DNA from: an uncultured bacterium
GTDB taxonomy: Bacteria > Patescibacteriota > Minisyncoccia > Phycocordibacterales > UBA5272
Reading direction: 5' to 3'
Assembly (NCBI GenBank): GCA_903834855.1
Contig: CAILKS010000056.1
Location: forward strand, 1 to 7,625
DNA: 7,625 bases
Below the pieces are notes generated by a model, which saw only the letters and a program-made list of their open reading frames with translations, was not told where the DNA came from and did not search any database. Position numbers and translations under genes: made by a program. Shown piece by piece: positions 1 through 4,419 of the stretch; the first letter of the stretch is position 1, and every line of letters starts with the position of its first letter.

Positions 1-27
1 AACCTACAACCTAACACCTACAACCTG
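1..27. repeat. ACCTACAACCTAAC short repeat, copy 1 (cut by window edge)
   Basis: The first 27 bases are built from variations of ACCTACA and ACCTAAC units. Positions 1-19 match positions 7253-7271 exactly. Both copies sit between a gene and a spacer, this one directly downstream of the S1 gene on the minus strand. The true extent is unknown because the window starts inside it. Confidence 0.6.
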
Positions 28-30
28 TCT

Positions 31-1137
31 TTATTTCTTGTCTCCGTATGACAATGTCATTCTTTCTTCATTGGCGTCAAAGAGTGTGATAGAAAATGTA
101 TAACGCTTTCCAAGTGAAAGTGCTGTACGTAACTTTTCTTCATCTCCGAAATCAGAAACGTGTACAAGTCCTGCTACACCTTCTTCAATAGAAACTAGGG
201 CTCCATGCTTGTTGAATTTAATAACAACACCTTCTACTCCGTCACCTTTCTTATATTTCTTTGCAGCTTCTTTCCATGGATTTGCCTTTAGAGCTTTGAT
301 AGAAAGAGAAATCTTACCGTCTTTAATTTCGATAATTTTTGCTTTTACTTTATCTCCGACACGAGCATAGGCTTTTGTATCTTCAACTAGTCCCCAATCA
401 ATTTCTGATTTGTGAACAAGTCCTTCAACCCCGTCATCTAGCTTGATAAAGATACCAAATTCTACGACGCCAGTTACAGTACCTCCAACTTCATCTCCAA
501 CTATGAAATTACCAGCAACTATTTCTTTTCCTTCCTTACTACCACTTTCCTTTTCAGAGAAAATAAGTTTACCTTCTTTTGGAAGAGCATTGATAATAGA
601 AACAGAAATTCTCTTTCCGATTAATTTCTTAAGTTCACGAAGTATCTTATCTTTATCACCGTCTTCTACGCGAGGATAATTTTCTTCCTTAAGCTGTGAA
701 GCTGGAAGGAAACCAGCCAAGCCTTGCCAATCGAGCATAAGTCCACCTTTGTTTGCATCTTTAATAACAAGATCCATAACACGCTTATCCTTAATAGCAG
801 CTTCTGCATCACTCCACATAAGAGCTTGACGAGCTTCCTTAAGTGAAAGTTCTACATAACCTTCAGGGTTTTCACGCAAAATAACTTTTGCAGAAATTGT
901 ATCTCCAATATTTATACGCTTGATAACATCACGCGCATTCATAAACTCGATACCATAAATGATACCTGTTCCAGAAAGGCCAAGGTCTACATATAATGCT
1001 GCCTTTTCAATAGCAACAACTGCACCTTCTACGATATCGTCTTGCTTTACTAATACTGCATCAGCACCTACTATAGTACTTTCTGCACTCACTTTCGCTA
1101 CTTTTTCAGTAGGAATATTTGTTATTTCGTCTGACAT
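31..1137 (-). CDS. rpsA: S1 RNA-binding domain protein, probable 30S ribosomal protein S1
   Basis: The 368-residue product consists almost entirely of S1-type OB folds. Four can be seen: residues about 33-100 (GAVVAIEKAALYVDLG through VELSLKEAR), a divergent one at about 115-197 (GLAGFLPASQL, then GKLIFSEKE), about 213-283 (GTVTGVVEFGIFIKLDDG, GLVHKSEI, ISLSIKAL) and about 296-363 (GVVIKFNKHGALVSIEEG, AGLVHVSDF, MTLSYGDKK). The pattern G-V/F-G-hydrophobic followed by GLVHxSE/DF is typical of S1 domains. Proteins of this build bind single-stranded mRNA and help the 30S subunit load transcripts; four repeats fits the shorter S1 forms, against six in E. coli. I chose the ATG at 1137. An in-frame GTG at 1158 would add MWDIFLI, but it lies inside a hairpin arm and a T-run and is less likely. 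No Shine-Dalgarno precedes the ATG. The gene stands alone, and its 3' end runs into a short repeat at the window edge. Family assignment is firm; calling it rpsA rather than another S1-repeat protein is likely. Confidence 0.88.
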   Translation of the reverse strand: MSDEITNIPTEKVAKVSAESTIVGADAVLVKQDDIVEGAVVAIEKAALYVDLGLSGTGIIYGIEFMNARDVIKRINIGDTISAKVILRENPEGYVELSLKEARQALMWSDAEAAIKDKRVMDLVIKDANKGGLMLDWQGLAGFLPASQLKEENYPRVEDGDKDKILRELKKLIGKRISVSIINALPKEGKLIFSEKESGSKEGKEIVAGNFIVGDEVGGTVTGVVEFGIFIKLDDGVEGLVHKSEIDWGLVEDTKAYARVGDKVKAKIIEIKDGKISLSIKALKANPWKEAAKKYKKGDGVEGVVIKFNKHGALVSIEEGVAGLVHVSDFGDEEKLRTALSLGKRYTFSITLFDANEERMTLSYGDKK

Positions 1138-1176
1138 AATTAAAAAAATGTCCCACACGAAGTGGGGTAGTCCACT
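1138..1176 (-). promoter_or_regulatory. Terminator-like hairpin with alternative stem in the S1 gene leader
   Basis: Reading on the minus strand, CCCAC (1166-1162) pairs with GTGGG (1156-1152) across a 5-nt TTCGT loop. ACA and a run of seven T (1148-1142) follow, then the ATG at 1137. Just upstream, AGTGG (1176-1172) can pair instead with CCACT (1165-1161), so the two 5-bp stems exclude each other. That is the geometry of an attenuator: a terminator stem plus U-run and a competing stem. The next gene upstream already has its own terminator at 1396-1427, so this one is not needed to end that transcript. S1 synthesis is autoregulated in E. coli; a similar role here is inference. The stems are short, so chance is possible. 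Confidence 0.45.
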
Positions 1177-1233
1177 CGATCTAGGCTCCGATTATCATTT
1201 GCTATGCATATTCGGGGATTACGCTAGAACGTT

Positions 1234-1247
1234 ATCTATTAATAGAT
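1234..1247. promoter_or_regulatory. 14-bp perfect palindrome, possible operator
   Basis: ATCTATTAATAGAT is its own reverse complement over 14 bases and lies about 100 bp upstream of the S1 start. A dimeric regulator could bind such a site, but an AT-rich palindrome of this length can also occur by chance, and nothing else identifies a regulator. Confidence 0.25.
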
Positions 1248-1270
1248 TGATTGTAATACTACTATATTTA

Positions 1271-1297
1271 GTCCATAAAGTCCATAAAGTCCATAAA
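1271..1297. repeat. GTCCATAAA x3 tandem repeat
   Basis: Three perfect head-to-tail copies of the 9-mer GTCCATAAA (TTTATGGAC on the minus strand) follow TATATTTA. The array lies between a hairpin with a TGTATTTTT tail and the S1 gene, read on the minus strand. Short tandem arrays of this kind can vary in copy number by slippage. Confidence 0.85.
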
Positions 1298-1334
1298 ATA
1301 AATAATTATCAATTTTGCAATTTTCAATTTTCAA

Positions 1335-1363
1335 AAATACAGGCACTGGACCCGCACTCCAGT
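1335..1363 (-). terminator. Hairpin with TGTATTTTT tail, possible second terminator
   Basis: ACTGGA and TCCAGT (1345-1350 and 1358-1363) form a 6-bp stem around a 7-nt loop. On the minus strand the stem is followed by GCC and TGTATTTTT, a moderately T-rich tail. It lies downstream of the stronger terminator of the 147-aa gene, so it may be a backup. The same hairpin-plus-TGTATT layout occurs at 4304-4347 and 7161-7200 on the plus strand. Confidence 0.4.
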
Positions 1364-1395
1364 AAGGCATATTGGAAGTTTGTAAAGTGAAATAC

Positions 1396-1427
1396 AAAAC
1401 AAAAAGCCGACGGGATTACCCGACGGC
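1396..1427 (-). terminator. Intrinsic terminator of the 147-aa gene
   Basis: On the minus strand, GCCGTCGGG pairs with CCCGTCGGC around a TAAT loop (stem 1427-1406, with one central T-T mismatch). TTTTTGTTTT follows. The GC-rich stem and T-tract are a textbook Rho-independent terminator. It sits about 30 bp beyond the stop codon at 1458. Confidence 0.87.
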
Positions 1428-1457
1428 CTATTGGTGTTGTGTTGATGCAAGAACAAC

Positions 1458-1901
1458 TCATGTTGGTAAAACCGCGAAACTCACCAAACCAGTCGCCTCA
1501 CTTGTAGCATACTTTGCGCATAGGGTTTTGCCGACAGCAAGTTCGGTTATGTATTCGTCGGTAGAGTGATGTTTGAAGTAGACACTTACGTCCTTATTTT
1601 TTTGGTCTTTACCGACAAAGTGTAAGGTTGTCACGTAGTTCAGTTCTTTTTGTGGTGTGGTAAAAATGAATCCAAAAAAGAATTTCAGGTAAGGAATGGA
1701 AAGCAACTTATCCACCACGTTACTCGGGGAAGAATATTCCCAAGCTTTTTCTTTTTTGGCAATTGTCACTATCCCAGATCTTAAGTGACCACCAGCCTCG
1801 GCAAGTCTCCATACCTGCTCTATCATCCAGGAATGATCAGGATCAAGTCTGGAAGCGGCTTCTTCGTCATAAACTGTTACAAATATTTTAGAAAAAAGCA
1901 T
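1458..1901 (-). CDS. Uncharacterised 147-residue protein
   Basis: I do not recognise this protein. It is soluble in appearance with no signal peptide. The strongly hydrophobic stretch at residues 69-81 (IPYLKFFFGFIFT) is too short and aromatic for a convincing membrane span and may be a buried strand or amphipathic anchor. The N-terminus (MLFSKIFVTVYDEE) and the segment TTLHFVGKDQKNKDVSVYFKH look like beta strands; residues 24-36 suggest a short helix. It is the best-equipped gene in the window for conventional expression: AGGAG (1912-1908) lies 6 nt before the ATG, and a strong intrinsic terminator lies after the stop. The neighbours lack Shine-Dalgarno sites, and its base composition looks less AT-rich by eye. 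It is divergent from the MBL-fold gene. Coding is well supported by those signals; function is unknown. Confidence 0.75.
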   Translation of the reverse strand: MLFSKIFVTVYDEEAASRLDPDHSWMIEQVWRLAEAGGHLRSGIVTIAKKEKAWEYSSPSNVVDKLLSIPYLKFFFGFIFTTPQKELNYVTTLHFVGKDQKNKDVSVYFKHHSTDEYITELAVGKTLCAKYATSEATGLVSFAVLPT

Positions 1902-1907
1902 AACAAT

Positions 1908-1912
1908 CTCCT
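1908..1912 (-). promoter_or_regulatory. Shine-Dalgarno site of the 147-aa gene
   Basis: AGGAG on the minus strand ends 6 nt before the ATG at 1901, the standard spacing. It fixes the start codon and is the only clear Shine-Dalgarno in the window. Confidence 0.75.
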
Positions 1913-1960
1913 GTTTTATAGAACATTTTTACACCCAGAATTAGATGTAATTTACTCATA

Positions 1961-2020
1961 ACACTAAGACTTATTTTGTATTATGTCAAATTATATTTTA
2001 TCTAGGTCCGGCCTAGACAA
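1961..2020 (-). promoter_or_regulatory. Candidate promoters of the 147-aa gene
   Basis: Two overlapping candidates read on the minus strand. One is TTGTCT (2020-2015) and a perfect TATAAT (1995-1990) with a 19-bp spacer. The other is a perfect TTGACA (1989-1984) with a weak TAGTGT (1966-1961) at 17 bp. Either gives a leader of roughly 55-80 nt, consistent with the Shine-Dalgarno. The first overlaps the 2001-2017 dyad, which could let a bound protein block it. Confidence 0.4.
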
Positions 2021-2044
2021 TTTTCCAAGGCAAGGCCTTGGAAA
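2001..2044. promoter_or_regulatory. Two adjacent dyads in the divergent spacer
   Basis: TCTAGG-TCCGG-CCTAGA (2001-2017) is a 6-bp inverted repeat. Five bases later TTTCCAAGGC-AAG-GCCTTGGAAA (2022-2044) is a perfect 10-bp inverted repeat with a 3-nt loop, followed by TTTTATTG on the plus strand. They lie between two divergently transcribed genes, where no terminator is expected, so paired operators or a structured leader are possible. A dispersed hairpin repeat is the alternative. Confidence 0.5.
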
Positions 2045-2111
2045 TTTTATTGTAAGCGTTAGATATTAGTTTAAATATTTTATTATTAGTTGGGTTATAA
2101 ATTAAAAATTG

Positions 2112-2120
2112 TGTTAGAAT
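2112..2120 (+). promoter_or_regulatory. Extended -10 promoter of the MBL-fold gene (leaderless)
   Basis: TGTTAGAAT matches an extended -10 (TGn plus TAGAAT at 2115-2120). The box ends 10 nt before the ATG at 2131, so transcription would start about 3 nt ahead of the start codon, giving an essentially leaderless mRNA. There is no Shine-Dalgarno. No good -35 is visible, as is common with extended -10 promoters. Confidence 0.6.
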
Positions 2121-2130
2121 ATTATTTATC

Positions 2131-2766
2131 ATGATAATTACATATTTTGGGAGAGAACATTTTAAATTACAAGTCGGGGACACAGTTTTTGCTATTAATC
2201 CAGTATCTAAAGATGGAAAAGGAAAAGTAGCTAAATACGGAGCTGATGTTTGTTTGGTTACAACAAATCACCCTGACTATAATGGGACTGAACAAACTGC
2301 TCATGGTGAGAAAGTTCCTTTTGTGATTAATGGACCTGGCGAGTATGAAGTAAAAGATGTTTTCATAAAAGGGTTTGGAACAAAAACAAAGTTGAAGGAA
2401 GGAAAAACAGAAAAAGAATATCAGAATACTAGTTATGTTTTCACTTTTGATGGAATACGTGTAACTTTCCTAGGAGCGCTTTCTGTAGCACTTGATCCAA
2501 CTCATAAAGAAATAATTGACGAGACAGATGTCTTATTTATTCCTGTTGGAGAAGATGGATTTTTACTTAATGCGTACGATGCACAAAAGCTTGCAGTTTC
2601 TCTTGAGCCAAAACTTATCATTCCAATGGATTATGATGAGAAATCACTTCCAATATTTTTGAAGGAAGCAGGTTCTGAGAAAATTGATCCAGTGGAAAAG
2701 CTTACCATTAAAAAGAAGGATATAGATAGTAAATTGGGAGAGGTGGTATTGTTCCACGAGATGTAG
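2131..2766 (+). CDS. Metallo-beta-lactamase-fold protein (UlaG-like, COG2220 type) with degenerate metal site
   Basis: The 211-residue product has the layout of the small MBL-fold family related to UlaG. It has an N-terminal ITYFGREHFKLQVGDTVFAINP, then VCLVTTNHPDYNG (residues 41-52) where active members carry HxHxDH, GPGEYEVKDVFIKGFGT (68-84), a VTFLGAL strand (111-117) where active members have H-x-G-D, and LEPKLIIPMDYD (158-169) where they have IPMHY. The ligand positions are therefore reduced to H47 and D49; the later His and Asp ligands appear lost or replaced (A116, D167). A conventional two-metal hydrolase site looks unlikely. A one-metal, altered or non-catalytic role is possible. From memory, related proteins with NHPD and FLGAL are frequent in Patescibacteria, so this would be a family trait rather than damage in this gene. 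The ORF is intact, single-gene and leaderless. Substrate unknown. Confidence 0.82.
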   Translation: MIITYFGREHFKLQVGDTVFAINPVSKDGKGKVAKYGADVCLVTTNHPDYNGTEQTAHGEKVPFVINGPGEYEVKDVFIKGFGTKTKLKEGKTEKEYQNTSYVFTFDGIRVTFLGALSVALDPTHKEIIDETDVLFIPVGEDGFLLNAYDAQKLAVSLEPKLIIPMDYDEKSLPIFLKEAGSEKIDPVEKLTIKKKDIDSKLGEVVLFHEM

Positions 2767-2780
2767 AGTTGAAAATTTCT

Positions 2781-2925
2781 AAGGTCTAATTTCTAATTAA
2801 CCTAATAAAATATTAAACCCAAGGTCTAAGGTCTAATATCTAATTAACCTAATAAATTACTTGTATTATATTAGACCTCACCGCCTTAGCGGGATAAATT
2901 AGAAATTAGGTTAATTAGACCTTGG
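2781..2925. repeat. Direct and inverted AAGGTCTAAT/AACCTAAT repeat cluster
   Basis: A 29-nt unit beginning AAGGTCTAAT and ending AACCTAATAAA occurs at 2781-2809 and again at 2828-2856 with one mismatch. A truncated AAGGTCTA precedes the second copy at 2821-2828. On the other side of a small hairpin (CCGC-CTTA-GCGG, 2881-2892), a rearranged inverted copy lies at about 2897-2925 (TTAGGTTAATTAGACCTTGG, 2906-2925). The cluster fills the spacer between the MBL-fold gene and the 117-aa gene. Inverted copies around a GC-rich hairpin could fold as RNA and end the upstream transcript, although there is no clear T-run. It codes for nothing I can see. Confidence 0.75.
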
Positions 2926-2959
2926 TAAATTTATGGTTACAATTATCATTTCACTTTCC

Positions 2960-2968
2960 TGATATACT
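2960..2968 (+). promoter_or_regulatory. Extended -10 promoter of the 117-aa gene (leaderless)
   Basis: TGATATACT has the TGn extension and a TATACT hexamer (2963-2968) that ends only 6 nt before the ATG at 2975. Transcription would begin at or beside the A of the start codon. TTACAA (2937-2942) is a possible -35, but at 20 bp it is too far away to be convincing. Confidence 0.62.
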
Positions 2969-2974
2969 ATCTAT

Positions 2975-3328
2975 ATGAAGTTACCAGTCTTTAAGCTTCC
3001 TAATTTTACATATCGTGGATATGTTAGACATTTAAGAAGGCAAGATATTCGCATTCAACAATTGCATGCTCTTGTTTTTGCTGGAGCAATTACTGGATTG
3101 CTCGCTTTTTTAATTCTTTATTATGATTATGGATATTTTCACGATGTTTATGTTCAAAAAGAAGTTGAAATTGTAGAAATAAAAACTTCTGAGCTAGCTC
3201 CATCTCCAACAGAAACTATTTCTAGTTTTTTTTCTGAAGCAAAAACTCGCTTTGGAGAAATTGGTAAAAGTGGATCTTCATTACTTTACGGAAAAGATGT
3301 TTATATAAATAACAATAGTTTGAAATAA
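2975..3328 (+). CDS. Small single-span membrane protein, uncharacterised
   Basis: This 117-residue protein has a basic N-terminal segment (RHLRRQDIRIQQ, residues 18-29), one hydrophobic span at about 31-50 (HALVFAGAITGLLAFLILYY), then a polar C-terminal domain of about 65 residues. The positive-inside rule places the N-terminus in the cytoplasm and the tail outside. There is no cleavage site, so the span should act as a signal anchor. The tail includes a Ser/Thr/Pro-rich stretch (TSELAPSPTETISS, 71-84) that may be a flexible linker. The stop codon is 5 bp before the next start, and no promoter lies between, so the two genes are probably one operon. I recognise no family. Confidence 0.72.
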   Translation: MKLPVFKLPNFTYRGYVRHLRRQDIRIQQLHALVFAGAITGLLAFLILYYDYGYFHDVYVQKEVEIVEIKTSELAPSPTETISSFFSEAKTRFGEIGKSGSSLLYGKDVYINNNSLK

Positions 3329-3333
3329 ATAAT

Positions 3334-4260
3334 ATGTTTATTGATTTAGAAAATAGAGGGAATTTAAATATTAGAAAACCTGAAGAAATTAAACCAGTAG
3401 AATCTGTGGAAAGAGCTGTCCCTATAAACGAACAAGCAAATTTTAAAGGTAATTATTCTGAGTTACTTTTTTCTAGAATGCAAAATCCAGTTATTAAAAA
3501 ACAATTATTAGATTTAAAAGAAGCAAACGAGCAGTGGATGGCTGAACATCCACCAATGAAAAGGGTTTCTAAAGTAGATCCTGTAACAGGAAATTTTATG
3601 ATTGGAGATTCTGAAGAAGTACCGGATGTTTATAATCCAAAATCTAGAAAAGAACTTGAAGATGACTTGGACGAATCTTTGAAAAAACAAACGGCAGTTA
3701 CAAGAATAAGTTCTGACATAAGTTATGGGGAGTCATTATCTGAAGTTACAAATTATAATGAATGGGATGAAAGTAATGCTAGAAGTCGGGACGTTAAAAT
3801 GGGAATAAAAAGAGACTCAATAAGTCCTCTAACTGAGAATGAAATAAGGAATCGATCTAATATGGAAGCGCATGAAAAGGGACATGTTTTTCGTCATTTG
3901 GCGCCATCTCAATATTTAAGGGATAAATTTTCCCTAGCATTTGATCCTTCTAAGTTGGATGTAGAAAAACATTTATCACATAAATTAGTTCATATGTCTA
4001 AAAAGGAGGCTGTGGAAGGGGTAAATAAATATTTATTTGATTTTAGTAGACCTGAGGAATTAATAGAGCGAATGTCACAATTAAAAGGATATTTTGGAAT
4101 GAAAGGAGATGAAAAATTTACCCCTCAACATCTTGAATATGCGAGAGAGTATTATCTAAAAGACGGAATGGATAATAACAATATGCAGTTATTTTTTGAT
4201 GTAATTACTCCAAAGACTGAGTTTGCTTTTTTGAAGTTAATTAATTCAGTTGGGATTTGA
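3334..4260 (+). CDS. Uncharacterised 308-residue protein with HEXXH motif, putative metallopeptidase-like
   Basis: The protein is soluble and charged, with no signal peptide or membrane span. Its one readable motif is AHEKGHVFRH (residues 179-188), containing HEKGH at 180-184, a match to the HEXXH zinc-binding signature of gluzincin and related metallopeptidases. About 57 residues later, RPEELIERMSQLKGYFG (239-255) has acidic residues E241, E242 and E245 in a predicted helix, where such families often carry the third zinc ligand. The first 170 residues are polar, partly acidic (RKELEDDLDESLKKQ, 105-119) and probably flexible or extended. HEXXH alone is a short pattern and can arise by chance, so peptidase activity is only a hypothesis. 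The ATG at 3334 is 5 bp after the upstream stop with no Shine-Dalgarno, which suggests coupled translation with the membrane protein before it. Codon use is strongly AT-biased. Confidence 0.75.
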   Translation: MFIDLENRGNLNIRKPEEIKPVESVERAVPINEQANFKGNYSELLFSRMQNPVIKKQLLDLKEANEQWMAEHPPMKRVSKVDPVTGNFMIGDSEEVPDVYNPKSRKELEDDLDESLKKQTAVTRISSDISYGESLSEVTNYNEWDESNARSRDVKMGIKRDSISPLTENEIRNRSNMEAHEKGHVFRHLAPSQYLRDKFSLAFDPSKLDVEKHLSHKLVHMSKKEAVEGVNKYLFDFSRPEELIERMSQLKGYFGMKGDEKFTPQHLEYAREYYLKDGMDNNNMQLFFDVITPKTEFAFLKLINSVGI

Positions 4261-4303
4261 AATAGATTACAGTGGGTAGTTTAAGGTTTGAAGAAATGTA
4301 AGG

Positions 4304-4347
4304 AAACTCAGTGACGGCAGCGAAGCTGCCGTCACTGAGTTTGTATT
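4304..4347 (+). terminator. Perfect 18-bp hairpin with GAA loop between the HEXXH gene and gyrA
   Basis: Bases 4304-4321 and 4325-4342 are perfect reverse complements (18 bp, GC-rich centre GACGGCAGC) around a GAA triloop. The TTTGTATT that follows is a modest U-rich tail. The position, between the end of one gene and the promoter of the next, fits a Rho-independent terminator, although the T-run is weak. The apex GCGAAGC is the well-known unusually stable DNA mini-hairpin, so the element may also act at the DNA level. Confidence 0.7.
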
Positions 4348-4365
4348 ACTCTTACCTCTTTCCTC

Positions 4366-4394
4366 TTAACTTTAAGCTATTTTTATGCTATACT
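4366..4394 (+). promoter_or_regulatory. gyrA promoter
   Basis: TTAACT (4366-4371) and TATACT (4389-4394) are separated by 17 bp, and TGC directly before the hexamer makes it an extended -10. Transcription should start near 4401, giving a leader of about 19 nt with no Shine-Dalgarno. A second -10-like CATAAT at 4412-4417 is too close to the ATG to be the main one. Confidence 0.65.
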
Positions 4395-4419
4395 TACAAA
4401 ATATATTTTTACATAATCT

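Larger units (their letters stand above)
1159..1457. other. Non-coding spacer between the S1 gene and the 147-aa gene
   Basis: No convincing gene lies here. In order on the plus strand it holds the leader hairpin region, a perfect 14-bp palindrome ATCTATTAATAGAT (1234-1247), a GTCCATAAA tandem repeat (1271-1297), an AATTTTCAATTTT-rich stretch, a hairpin at 1345-1363 and the terminator at 1396-1427. The S1 promoter must lie within it on the minus strand. GATAAT (1198-1193) is one candidate -10 box, but it has no clear -35 partner. Confidence 0.7.

Noticed and set aside
443..679. Open frame of 78 codons on the plus strand
   Set aside because: It is antisense to the well-supported S1 gene, has Pro/Ser-rich composition typical of a shadow frame, and has no promoter or ribosome site.
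1138..1158. Alternative GTG start adding seven residues (MWDIFLI) to the S1 protein
   Set aside because: The extension is encoded by a hairpin arm and a T7 run, does not resemble S1 N-termini, and the ATG at 1137 gives a natural MSDE start.
1345..1363. Seven-base loop on a short stem, resembling a tRNA anticodon arm
   Set aside because: No acceptor, D or T arm and no GGTTCGAATCC-like segment surrounds it; the hairpin-plus-T tail fits a terminator better.
959..1390. Open frame of 143 codons on the plus strand
   Set aside because: Its first part is antisense to the S1 gene, and the rest reads through the GTCCATAAA tandem repeat (VHKVHKVHK) and non-coding spacer.
1372..1569. Open frame of 65 codons on the plus strand
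   Set aside because: It runs through the minus-strand terminator and antisense to the 147-aa gene, with no expression signals.
1708..1716. TTATCCACC, close to a DnaA box
   Set aside because: It is a single site inside a coding region with no cluster of boxes and no AT-rich unwinding element; it does not support an origin.
2781..2925. Possible CRISPR array
   Set aside because: There are only two near-identical units plus a rearranged inverted one, the spacing region consists of the same words, and there are no cas genes.
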